DNA from: Chitinophaga rhizosphaerae
Lineage (GTDB): Bacteria > Bacteroidota > Bacteroidia > Chitinophagales > Chitinophagaceae
Length of the DNA stretch: 64,000 bases
Reading direction: 5' to 3'
NCBI RefSeq assembly: GCF_003958645.1
Contig: NZ_RXLO01000003.1
Span: 496,001-560,000 of the forward strand
Shown here piece by piece: positions 34,956-42,503 of the stretch. Position numbers and translations under genes: made by a program. The notes under the pieces are model-generated. The model did no database searches, was not told the origin of the DNA, and saw nothing but the letters and a program-made list of their open reading frames with translations. Numbering within the stretch: the stretch's first letter is position 1; the number at the start of each line of letters is the position of its first letter.

Positions 34956-35471
34956 TTATTGGCGGGCGTATTCATGCCAGGCCGAGTAAAGTTGCGCCCG
35001 TCCGAATTTCGATGGCATGGTGTGGATTTTTTGCAGCGGATGCAAGCCCAGGTCGCGCAGCAGCGCCTGCAAGGTGGAAAAGCTGAGGGGGAAGGGTACC
35101 CAGGGATTGGGTGTGTCGGTATCGTATTCCACGAAGAGAAGAATGCCTCCCGGCAACAGATGCTTCGCCGCGCGACGAAGAAACGCATGCTGGTCCTGTA
35201 CGAAATGCAGTGAATTGGCCATGAGGATGCCATTGAGGGGCGGGAACGGCCATTCTTCGGTTACGAAATTCATGATTTGCGGCACGATGCCGGGCGATTT
35301 CGGCGGCGTGGTGTCGCGGTCTACGGCGTAGACCTGGCTGTTGGCGGGGAGTTGGCGGAGGAGGGCTTGGGAAAACAGGCCTTGTCCGGCGCCGAGGTCG
35401 GCCCAGGTTTGTGGTTCGGTGGAGGCGGGGTGCGGTAGCCGGATGAGGCGGAGGGCTTCTTCAGCGGTCAT
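34956..35471 (-). CDS. Class I SAM-dependent methyltransferase
   Basis: 171 residues. Motif I is WADLGAGQGLFSQALLRQL (about 23-41), which binds the SAM adenosyl-methionine portion; VYAVDRDT is motif II and PPLNGILMANSLHFVQD is motif IV, followed by HLLPGGILLFVEYDTDTPNP. The small size fits a Methyltransf_11/25-type core without extra domains. The substrate is unknown. It follows the lipoprotein gene at 35492 by 20 bases on the same strand, suggesting cotranscription. Confidence 0.87.
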   Translation of the reverse strand: MTAEEALRLIRLPHPASTEPQTWADLGAGQGLFSQALLRQLPANSQVYAVDRDTTPPKSPGIVPQIMNFVTEEWPFPPLNGILMANSLHFVQDQHAFLRRAAKHLLPGGILLFVEYDTDTPNPWVPFPLSFSTLQALLRDLGLHPLQKIHTMPSKFGRAQLYSAWHEYARQ

Positions 35472-35491
35472 ATTGGTGAAGGATGGAACGG

Positions 35492-36004
35492 TTATTCGGG
35501 ATTGATGGCGATGATGCGGTAGCCTTCGGGGAGTTGCGCGAACCAGATGCGTCCGCCGGCGATCATGGCGCCCTGGGCGTTGCGGAAGATGCGGTCGAGC
35601 CGGAGGGTGTCTATGGCTTTTTTGAGGGAGGGGTCGAATACCTGTTGATATTGGGAGGTGAAGTCGGTGGCGGAGGGGTAGTGGCGAAGGGGGAACCGGA
35701 TGACGGCGGCGATGCTGTCTGCCTGGTTTTGCCGGACCCAGGATTTAAACCGGGCGATGAATTGTTTGAAATCTGCGGGGTCTTCGAACCCTGCGTTTTC
35801 CCAGCTGGTGGGGATGGATCCGTCATCGAACACGGAGTCGGGCGTCAGGATTTGGGTGGTGGTGACGTTAATGGCGGGAGGGGGCGCCACGGGTACGAGG
35901 TCTTTGACGTCATTGACGATGGAGGAGTCTTGAGCTGGGGGCTTTGCGGCCTGGTTGCAGGATGCGAAAATGGCGAGGAGGGTTATGGGGAGGAGGTTTT
36001 TCAT
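35492..36004 (-). CDS. Lipoprotein of unknown function
   Basis: 170 residues. A lipoprotein signal (LLAIFASCNQA, Cys near 16) is followed by a Pro-rich linker (VPVAPPPAI) and a compact domain (FKQFIARFKSWVRQNQADSI, AAVIRFPLRHYPSATDFTSQ, MIAGGRIWFAQLPEGYRIIA). The second half recalls small NTF2-like domains of exported Bacteroidota proteins, but the match is loose. It is the first gene of the minus-strand group that runs to 31530. Confidence 0.72.
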   Translation of the reverse strand: MKNLLPITLLAIFASCNQAAKPPAQDSSIVNDVKDLVPVAPPPAINVTTTQILTPDSVFDDGSIPTSWENAGFEDPADFKQFIARFKSWVRQNQADSIAAVIRFPLRHYPSATDFTSQYQQVFDPSLKKAIDTLRLDRIFRNAQGAMIAGGRIWFAQLPEGYRIIAINPE

Positions 36005-36068
36005 ATATCACGGATTGAGCATGAATGAAATTAGCCAATTCCGGTCGAAAAAAAATTCGGGTAAAAGA

Positions 36069-36101
36069 TTTGCGTTTATGGGAATTTTGTCCTTATCTTT
36101 G
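36069..36101 (+). promoter_or_regulatory. Promoter of tRNA-Asp
   Basis: A TTTG at 36069-36072 and an exact TATCTTTG at 36094-36101, 21 bases apart, match the Bacteroidota -33/-7 consensus. Transcription should start near 36108, 36 bases before the tRNA. Confidence 0.7.
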
Positions 36102-36143
36102 CAATCCCAAAACGGAACAGCCTTCGGGTTTTTTGTAGGGAAT

Positions 36144-36217
36144 GGATCGGTAGTTCAGTCGGTTAGAATGCCGCCCTGTCACGGCGGAGGTCGCGGGTTC
36201 GAGTCCCGTCCGGTCCG
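36144..36217 (+). tRNA. tRNA-Asp (anticodon GTC)
   Basis: A 74-nt cloverleaf. The acceptor stem is GGATCGG with CCGGTCC (one G-U pair) and the discriminator base is G. The D-loop has GTTCAGTCGGTTAGA, the anticodon stem CCGCC/GGCGG encloses CTGTCAC with anticodon GTC at 36178-36180, and the T-arm reads CGGGTTCGAGTCCCG. CCA is not encoded. The gene has its own promoter and a downstream hairpin. An AT-rich accessory segment starts directly after it, a common site for island insertion. Confidence 0.97.
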
Positions 36218-36232
36218 CACGATTTAGAAGAG

Positions 36233-36251
36233 ACCCGCGCTTGGCGCGGGT
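36233..36251 (+). terminator. Terminator of tRNA-Asp
   Basis: ACCCGCGC-TTG-GCGCGGGT followed by TTTCTGTTTTT. A perfect 8-bp stem. Confidence 0.85.
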
Positions 36252-36259
36252 TTTCTGTT

Positions 36260-36282
36260 TTTAGTCGAGTATTTAGTCGAGT
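36260..36282. repeat. Short direct repeat TTTAGTCGAGT x2
   Basis: Two exact 11-bp copies starting at 36260 and 36272 (12-bp period), right after the tRNA-Asp terminator and at the left edge of the AT-rich island. They could be arm-type recombinase sites or leftovers of an integration event; no integrase is nearby. Confidence 0.4.
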
Positions 36283-36473
36283 TCCCTTTTTGTTTTCAAT
36301 GATCTTTACTGAGGTTAACAAATGCACATTGAATTTAAGAATTATTCTTCTAATGGAGCTTTTGGAAGAACTCCATGAAATTTATGCTTCCTTCAGTTTA
36401 ATGGGAAAACCTTCTTAAATTATCCCAGCGGGATCACTGGAAATTTACAAGACCTGCGCGTAGCGCGCGTAGA

Positions 36474-37160
36474 TTAGTATTCCAAGTTGCTTTTGGCGAG
36501 ATTATGTACATCACATAATACCTGAAGATTTTCAAGGGTTGTTTCCCCTCCTTTAGACCAAGGGGTTACATGATCAAAGTGTATATTTTCTCCTGTTACA
36601 GTAATTCCACAAAGCCTGCACCTGTTTCCATCTCTCATTAATACCTGAACTTTTAATCGCTCGCTAGGGAACCTTTTAGTTTTATGCTTAAAAAGCAACT
36701 CGGCAGCAGGGGTAGGCTCCGAAGTTGCTTCTTTTGAAGTTTTAATGTCATTATCTATTGTGTCTTCCGAATTAATATATTCAATAAAGGCTTTAAGTGC
36801 ATTTCTCCATGTTCCAAATTTAGACATGTAGTGACGAACCGAATATTTGGAGGAAGATTTCTGCATGTCCCTAAATACAGGTTGTCTGCCAAGGTCAATC
36901 CAGACATGTTCAAGGTTCTTATGTAGCTCTTCTATTGAAACCTCGCGTTGAAGAATAAGCTGTAAACCGGCTTTTTTTAATGCTTTATTCCAACTACCAA
37001 ATCTAATTCCAATTGTCCCTGACGTATATCTACCGCCATTGTCGTTATACTCTCTTGAGGAAAGTGAATTTGCTCCTAATTTTCCAGCGATACGCTTAAT
37101 ATCTTCCAGCAGTTCTTCATCTGGAATATTCCTATTAAATTCTTTTAGTTGATACTTCAT
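36474..37160 (-). CDS. HNH endonuclease with homing-endonuclease-associated repeats
   Basis: 228 residues. The C-terminus is an HNH nuclease: RDGNRCRLCGITVTGENIHF with a CxxC zinc pair, then DHVTPWSKGGETTLENLQVL and DVHNLAKSNLEY (His-Asn-His order). The N-terminal part has two repeats of the HNH-associated type, each with a G-x-W-N/R-x-A-L-K core (IRFGSWNKALKKAG and SKFGTWRNALKAFIEY), thought to bind DNA. It may be a homing-like or defence nuclease. Its AT-rich codons differ from the genome and fit the island. It has no partner methylase nearby. Confidence 0.88.
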   Translation of the reverse strand: MKYQLKEFNRNIPDEELLEDIKRIAGKLGANSLSSREYNDNGGRYTSGTIGIRFGSWNKALKKAGLQLILQREVSIEELHKNLEHVWIDLGRQPVFRDMQKSSSKYSVRHYMSKFGTWRNALKAFIEYINSEDTIDNDIKTSKEATSEPTPAAELLFKHKTKRFPSERLKVQVLMRDGNRCRLCGITVTGENIHFDHVTPWSKGGETTLENLQVLCDVHNLAKSNLEY

Positions 37161-37211
37161 AACGATAAAATATCTTTATTTGAGATGCAAACAACCAAGA
37201 ATAAGGATCCG

Positions 37212-37961
37212 TCAATCGTGTTCAACGATTGGATCAAACTTTAATTCTAACTTCACACGCTTAGCCTTTCTATAAGATAACTTTTCATACCCAAATTGAT
37301 TGCATAAATTGATTACTTCAGATATACTTTCATCACTGCACTTACAGCCAAAAATAACTTCTTTAAGAATCGATTTATTAAAATTATATAATCCTTCTTT
37401 CAATGAAAGTAAAAATCGATACTCATTTTCATACTGCCAATCAGGGGCTTTAGTCGAAAACATATTTATCAAAGCTTTCTCCTTATCAGTCAAATAGTTC
37501 ATTGTTGAAAATTCAGTATATGAAACTTTATTCAAGCCCAATAGCTTGTCTTTGTCGGCAGAAAGAAAAGGTCGAATGCTAGCATCAAATCCGAAGCAAA
37601 CTCCTTGATGACAATCAGCGTAGTGCGCCCACATTACAATATTATTATATGTTTCTGTAAGGCATAGAACTGAAGTTTTTTCGAATTTGCCTTTATTTGA
37701 AAATCTATACGCATCTGGTATTAGATTTGGATTTTTTTCAGCCTAGTCTATTAGCGTTTGCAAAGGAATGTTCAAATTTTGAGCGATTGTTTTTAAATCT
37801 TCAGTTACTTCTTTACTGGTGATTTGTTCGATATTATACTCCAGCAAATCTTCACAACAATCAAATGGATCATTGAAATTAGAAGGATGTGTGAATTTGA
37901 AGGTTGCGTTTGACAACAAAAGTTTAGCATTCGCTAAGTTGATAAACTTATATAGGATCAT
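37212..37961 (-). pseudogene. DUF2971-family gene interrupted by one in-frame TAG
   Basis: I translated the gap: the N-terminal part (MILYKFINLANAKLLLSNAT, up to LQTLID, ATG 37961) runs in the same frame into AEKNPNLIPDAYRFSNKGKF and the C-terminal part (MWAHYADCHQGVCFGFDASI, to stop 37212). Only a TAG at 37743-37745 separates them. The whole would be 249 codons, a normal DUF2971 length. The two open frames are therefore one gene broken by a point mutation, or a gene with read-through. DUF2971 proteins are of unknown function and common in mobile and phage-related islands. AT-rich codons match the island. Confidence 0.8.
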
Positions 37962-38320
37962 AAAAATAGATGATTGTACTATTTACATAATTAAGTAAAT
38001 TAGTATAAAATGACTTGACATATGAAAGATTTATTAGTGAGATTGAAGACCTTTTTCATCTTTGACCCGCCGGTTAATTACGACACTATAACAAAAACTG
38101 TGTAAAGTTTAAAAGTAAAAAAATCGGAGCTCTTACGAACTCCGATTTTATATGTTTACACAATTTTTGTTATAGTGTCGAATATATATAAGTAGAACTA
38201 CAAAATATATTATTTCATTAATTGAAGTATAATATTAGAATTACTTTTTCTGCTTATTTGCGCAATTCGCAATATTATCTTAGTATTGAAACGTCACGTA
38301 CACATTGAAAAACGTATTGC
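37962..38320. other. Intergenic region of the tRNA-Asp island
   Basis: 359 very AT-rich bases between the DUF2971 gene and the small membrane protein. The only structure found is the MITE-like element at 38081-38180. No open frame of credible length. Confidence 0.5.
38081..38180. mobile_element. 100-bp MITE-like inverted-repeat element, IS256-type ends
   Basis: Terminal inverted repeats of 26 bp (38081-38106 and 38155-38180) match at 25 of 26 bases. Each starts CGACACTATAACAAAAA and ends TGTGTAAA. IS256-family ends characteristically finish in TTGTGTAAA, so a non-autonomous derivative of an IS256-type element is likely. Inside is a hairpin AAAATCGGAG/CTCCGATTTT (38120-38129 and 38140-38149) that could end transcription. 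No 8-bp target duplication is evident, so the insertion is old or the edges differ. Confidence 0.65.
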
Positions 38321-38833
38321 CTACTTTAATTCAATAATTACACTATCTCCAAATTGTTTCAAAACGCCGTATGTGTTAAATGCAATTCTATTAGGCGTAA
38401 AACTTGCATCCTTTATCGGTGGATTAGTAAAAAAAGCATAATTGTTGTTGATTGGAGTGAATTTATTTGCAGCATCATTTGATTGACATATATATCCCTC
38501 CTTTTCTTCGAGGGATCCCATCTGTTCTACCAATCCGATCAACTTATAATCAGGAACGATAACGAGATATTTATAAACTGCATCTTCACCTGATATGTTC
38601 AATTCACTTGAAACAATTGAATCATTAAAACTTAAAATTAGTTCGTTAATCACCTGCTCTTTATTATCTTTTTTAGTTCTTAAATATAATTTTGCGGGTA
38701 TTGATTTACCAGTGTTGCTAACAATTCTATAGCTTGTTACTTCAGGTAGTTTTTTGTAACATTTCATAGTGAATAAATAAAGCAATATAGCAATCACTAT
38801 TACACTAACAATAATTACGAACTTTAATTTCAT
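38321..38833 (-). CDS. Small membrane-anchored protein of unknown function
   Basis: 170 residues from ATG 38833; an upstream ATG at 38893 would add 20 residues of unlikely sequence. One N-terminal transmembrane helix (FVIIVSVIVIAILLYLFTM) is followed by a polar domain with beta-strand character (SYRIVSNTGKSIPAKLYLRT, YKYLVIVPDYKLIGLVEQMG). No known family. AT-rich codons suit the island. It could be an accessory protein of the element that brought the HNH gene; this is inference. Confidence 0.6.
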   Translation of the reverse strand: MKLKFVIIVSVIVIAILLYLFTMKCYKKLPEVTSYRIVSNTGKSIPAKLYLRTKKDNKEQVINELILSFNDSIVSSELNISGEDAVYKYLVIVPDYKLIGLVEQMGSLEEKEGYICQSNDAANKFTPINNNYAFFTNPPIKDASFTPNRIAFNTYGVLKQFGDSVIIELK

Positions 38834-39035
38834 GATGACTAAATTAAGGGTATTGTTTATAAGGCAGCAGGAATTTAACTTTTCGAGGCCCACCAGGCAC
38901 TCGGCTTTATTCCACCCCTAGAATACGTCTGAATCATAACTTCTTGAACACTTATAAAATTTGCAAATTCTAATCCCGTTAGGATCAAATATAAGGGGAT
39001 CTTACCGGGCGCTCCCATCCTCCATAACCGAAATT

Positions 39036-39075
39036 AAAAAGGGGACATCATCTTGCGATTGATCATCCCCTTTTT
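39036..39075. terminator. Terminator hairpin after the 759-residue gene
   Basis: AAAAAGGGGA...ATCA pairs with TGAT...TCCCCTTTTT around a 9-base loop, at the 3' end of the minus-strand gene that stops at 39102. The A/T flanks make it bidirectional. Confidence 0.75.
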
Positions 39076-39101
39076 CCGAGTTTCCTTATAGCATATCGCC
39101 A

Positions 39102-41381
39102 TCACTTACCCATGCCGCTGCGTAGTTTCACAAACAGCCGCGGCGAGGATCCATCGCGGTTTGTCTTGTACAGATTCCAGTTGTTGCCGTCGATTTCTTC
39201 CAGGTGGAACGATTGTGTTGCATCCGATAATTCTTTCTTCACCCACCGCGGGAAAGCATTGGCTGCCCTCGCGTTCTCCCAGGTCCTGATGACGGCGAAG
39301 ATCTTTTCTTTCTCCGGACAGCTTTCCACATCCTTCTGATTCAGCGTGAGGCTGTAGGTGGTGCCCACGCCCACCGATATGGCCTGCACATGCTCGTAAT
39401 CGGCGGCTTTCGAATTCGCCTTGATGGGGAAATTGCCGCCCATGCCCACCGGGAAGAAATTGGCATAGGTAACGTCGCGGAGGTCTTTTCCCTGGCTGGT
39501 GGCGCTTCCCCATTCCCGGGTGTCGGTGTCGTAGAGGTTTTTCCCGCCGCCTACGTTCCAGATGCTCTGGTAATGCCACGAGCCCTCAGACAAGGTAGCC
39601 CCCGTAAACCGGATCGTGCCTACGCCCGATCGTTCGGCTTTCTCGAACATTTTCCGGAAGAAACGCTTGGCGGAATAATAGCCGTGCCCGTTGTTGAACA
39701 GGAACTCCTGTCCGTCGAAATCGTAATAGCGAAGGCCGTTAATGGCGCACACATCCGCATAATGCGCAGCAATTTCGTCTTGCAGCTCCATATTCGGGAT
39801 CAGCCCGTCGTACCCGTAATTCAACGTTACCTGCAGTTTGTAAATCGTATCTCCGGCAGTATGGGCGGCGGGACTGGTTTTCCAATACCCGCGTTTTACC
39901 TGCAAGAGCCGGTAGGGCTTCGTTTTGGAAACACCCATGTAGTAAATGAGCTCTTTGCCGATTTTTATCATGTTCAGATCGGCGCAATGCCCTTCCCAAC
40001 TGGCGATCTCGTCGAGGTATCTGGGATCGTCCACGATAATAATGGTATCTGTGGCGCTGATGCTTTTGGCCAGCAGGCGCTTTTGCTGGTAGCAAAGGCT
40101 GTCGCTGGGAACCGGGCTGGCATCGAGTGTTCCCGGGGCGAGGGAGTTCGTGATGGGCGTCCGGCCGATGGTAATGCCGTGTTTGGCGGCGATATCGGCG
40201 AATTCTTTATGAGACAGGTTGCCGCTCGTGAGCTTAATGCGCTTTTGCTCGAAATTCCTTCCGTCGATGTAACCGGCATTTCCCCTGTCCGGGCGCAGGA
40301 ACCCCTGGTCGTACAGGCTGATCGTTTTAAATCCGAGCCTCGCCGTGTAGGAAATGATGCTGTCGTACAATCCGCCGGCGGTAATGGCGTCGGGAACGTA
40401 GGCCGAGGGGTCTTTCACCCATTTGCCGTTGATGGTGGGGTAGGGCAGCTTTTCGGCCAGCACGATTTTCTGGATGACATCCAGCAGCGCGGTACTGTCC
40501 GGGCTTCCCCACAGCGCCACGGAAGAACCGATGTAATCCACGCCGGGCAAGGGTTGTACCTGCAAATGGTTGGGCGTATTGGCGGCCATATTGGGGATGA
40601 GGGAAAAGTAGACTTCCCGTTCGAACGTCCGGTCGCGGGATTGGTAGGCGATGGATATCCTGCCTTTGGGGTCTACCATCGCGGCATTTCCGTACATGAT
40701 CCGGAACCAGGGCTCTTTATGTGCGTAAAACGCCACATCGCTGATGCCGTTGCCGCCGAGGGAGAAAACCTGTCCTTCGTGAAGGGAATCCGGTAAGGGG
40801 AACCGCTTCGCGTCTGGCGTATGGATGATGTATTGGAAGGGCGCGGCGTCGCCGATGGTTTCGGCCGTTCCGCCGAGGGTATTATCGTTCAGCGCCAGCA
40901 GCCCGATCGCGTAGTTGACCGCATCGCTCGTATCGCGGCTCACGCCGATGATCTCGCCCATGAGGTTGGTGATATTGGTGTGGATGGTGCCCCATTGTAC
41001 CGCGTCTATCCCTTTGCGAGGGGAAAGGGACCGCAACACGAGCCTGAAGTATTGCCGCTGTGGCTGGATGCTGATGGTAGCTACCGAACCGTTGGGGTAT
41101 TGCAGCGCAAGGGTGTTGTTCCCTTTCGCGTAGCTGGCCTTTACGGGCTGGTAATACTGCTTCTTCTTACTGTCGTACAGGCTCAGCAGGGGCGATGGCT
41201 TGTCTTTCGGACTAAATTCACGGTTCGGCTGAACGGTGATGTTTTTCATACTGGTGATCCACCCTTTGTTGTTGATGTGGATCCTGAAATAATCCGTTTG
41301 GAAATCGTGCTGCGCACGAGCGCCGCCGGCCAATGCGGTGGACAGGAGCAGGAAAATACCTTTTTTGAATACCGTTCTCAT
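39102..41381 (-). CDS. Large secreted glycosidase-like protein
   Basis: 759 residues with a signal peptide (LLLSTALAGGARAQ). The first 300 residues look like a beta-sandwich (DYFRIHINNKGWITSMKNIT). The middle has TIM-barrel features: YTARLGFKTISLYDQGFL, FADIAAKHGITIGRTPITNS, LIPNMELQDEIAAHYADVCA and INGLRYYDFDGQEFLFNNGH, where DFDGQE could hold the catalytic acids. I cannot assign a GH family with confidence. It probably acts on a polysaccharide in the periplasm or outside the cell. It is monocistronic and GC-rich, so it lies outside the AT-rich island. Confidence 0.7.
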   Translation of the reverse strand: MRTVFKKGIFLLLSTALAGGARAQHDFQTDYFRIHINNKGWITSMKNITVQPNREFSPKDKPSPLLSLYDSKKKQYYQPVKASYAKGNNTLALQYPNGSVATISIQPQRQYFRLVLRSLSPRKGIDAVQWGTIHTNITNLMGEIIGVSRDTSDAVNYAIGLLALNDNTLGGTAETIGDAAPFQYIIHTPDAKRFPLPDSLHEGQVFSLGGNGISDVAFYAHKEPWFRIMYGNAAMVDPKGRISIAYQSRDRTFEREVYFSLIPNMAANTPNHLQVQPLPGVDYIGSSVALWGSPDSTALLDVIQKIVLAEKLPYPTINGKWVKDPSAYVPDAITAGGLYDSIISYTARLGFKTISLYDQGFLRPDRGNAGYIDGRNFEQKRIKLTSGNLSHKEFADIAAKHGITIGRTPITNSLAPGTLDASPVPSDSLCYQQKRLLAKSISATDTIIIVDDPRYLDEIASWEGHCADLNMIKIGKELIYYMGVSKTKPYRLLQVKRGYWKTSPAAHTAGDTIYKLQVTLNYGYDGLIPNMELQDEIAAHYADVCAINGLRYYDFDGQEFLFNNGHGYYSAKRFFRKMFEKAERSGVGTIRFTGATLSEGSWHYQSIWNVGGGKNLYDTDTREWGSATSQGKDLRDVTYANFFPVGMGGNFPIKANSKAADYEHVQAISVGVGTTYSLTLNQKDVESCPEKEKIFAVIRTWENARAANAFPRWVKKELSDATQSFHLEEIDGNNWNLYKTNRDGSSPRLFVKLRSGMGK

Positions 41382-41782
41382 ATGAATGATGCGAAGCGGG
41401 CCCGCCGGCTGAGCGCCCGGCCAGGTGCCGCGTGATTGAATTTACGAATTTGCCCCGGATTGATCATGAATGGCTATAACCGGCTTCCCGGACGCCATCC
41501 GGCGCCGGAATTTCATCAGGGTAAATTTTCATGAAATATCAGTGGGGTACAACCGGTAAATTGATCTTTTATAATGCTTTATTTGCCGTCGCCGGGCTGG
41601 ACGCCATCATCGTCAATACGGCGAAAAGCAACGATCGCCTGAATTATCCGCGGGCAGACTTCACCGTCGGCATGAAATCATGCATGCAGCATCCGTAACG
41701 GCAGATCAATTGGCGGGCTCCCATAATTTTGATGACGTGGTTTTGTTGATAAACAGGATCGCGTCGAAATCGACGCCGGGAA
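41382..41782. other. Intergenic region with short open frames
   Basis: About 400 bases. A 55-codon frame at 41531-41698 and another at 41680 onwards show pieces such as GLDAIIVNTAKS and FDDVVLLINRIASKSTPG. They might be decayed gene remains near the broken esterase gene, but neither is convincing alone. Confidence 0.3.
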
Positions 41783-42290
41783 CTATCGGGAGGGTTGTAT
41801 TACATGCACGGAGCCGCTGTAGGTATCCGTTCCCGACGCATAATATTTTTCACCGTATTGCTGCTGCATATAATATCCCACCGTCTTGAATTCGCCCATT
41901 TCCAGGTCTTTCGCTATATGAACGTTATGCGCCCAAAGCATGATCCTGGCTTTACTGGCGGCCTGTTCCGCGACGATATGCTTCGCCATGAATTTATCCC
42001 GCGTCAACGGGTCGGCGGCGTATTCTTCCCGGTCGAACCCGAAGATCCTGACTTTGCCGGATGCAGGCTGGCGGGTGTTCCTTCGTGCCATGGGTAGCTT
42101 CTCTCAAACCGATGACGGTATTGTTTTTCAGCTCCTGCGACAGGAAATCAAGGTCCGCCGTGGAGGCAACCGTATCGGCCTGCAGCGCCCACGCGTTCTC
42201 CCGGAGCCATTTGTCGCCCGCATCCTGTGCAAAGCCCGTCATCACCTGTGTAAACAGGGAAAAACAAATGGCTGGAATTCCTCTTTTCAT
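41783..42290 (-). pseudogene. Decayed erythromycin-esterase-like gene
   Basis: The start (ATG 42290) gives MKRGIPAICFSLFTQVMTGF with a signal peptide, then FLSQELKNNTVIGLREATHG, matching the erythromycin esterase N-terminal LGExTHG motif (GEATHG, here REATHG). After THGTKEH the frame becomes nonsense, and a second frame (42091 to 41783) continues with VRIFGFDREEYAADPLTRDK and RIMLWAHNVHIAKDLEMGEF, the later WAHNxH motif of the family. About 170 codons remain of the usual 400 or more, so there is a frame change and at least one large internal deletion. The gene is not functional. Confidence 0.75.
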
Positions 42291-42425
42291 AACATGCATG
42301 GTGGTTTGATTTTATATCAGATATGAAGACGGTTGTGGTAGGAGGATGCATAACGATGTGATTTCCATAAAATTATTTTCGACTGATTGCTGAAGTTGCC
42401 TCCTGGACCGTAACCCGGGAAAGAA

Positions 42426-42453
42426 AAAAGGCTTCCCCGGGAGGAAGCCTTTT
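42426..42453. terminator. Terminator after the sugar porter gene
   Basis: AAAAGGCTTCC-CCGGG-AGGAAGCCTTTT, perfect arms; on the minus strand it follows the porter stop codon at 42504 by about 50 bases. Confidence 0.85.
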
Positions 42454-42503
42454 CATCTGGCATATGTGCCGAAAGGCATCGGGAGTGGATAAATAGCGTC
42501 AGA

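Noticed and set aside
38968..38987. A right attachment site matching the tRNA-Asp 3' end
   Set aside because: Only 13 of 20 bases match and no integrase is present, so it is kept as a weak hint in the island finding and not called as a feature.
41680..41889. A 69-codon plus-strand frame with FDDVVLLINRIASKSTPG
   Set aside because: It overlaps the broken esterase gene on the other strand and has no start context; it may be debris or chance.
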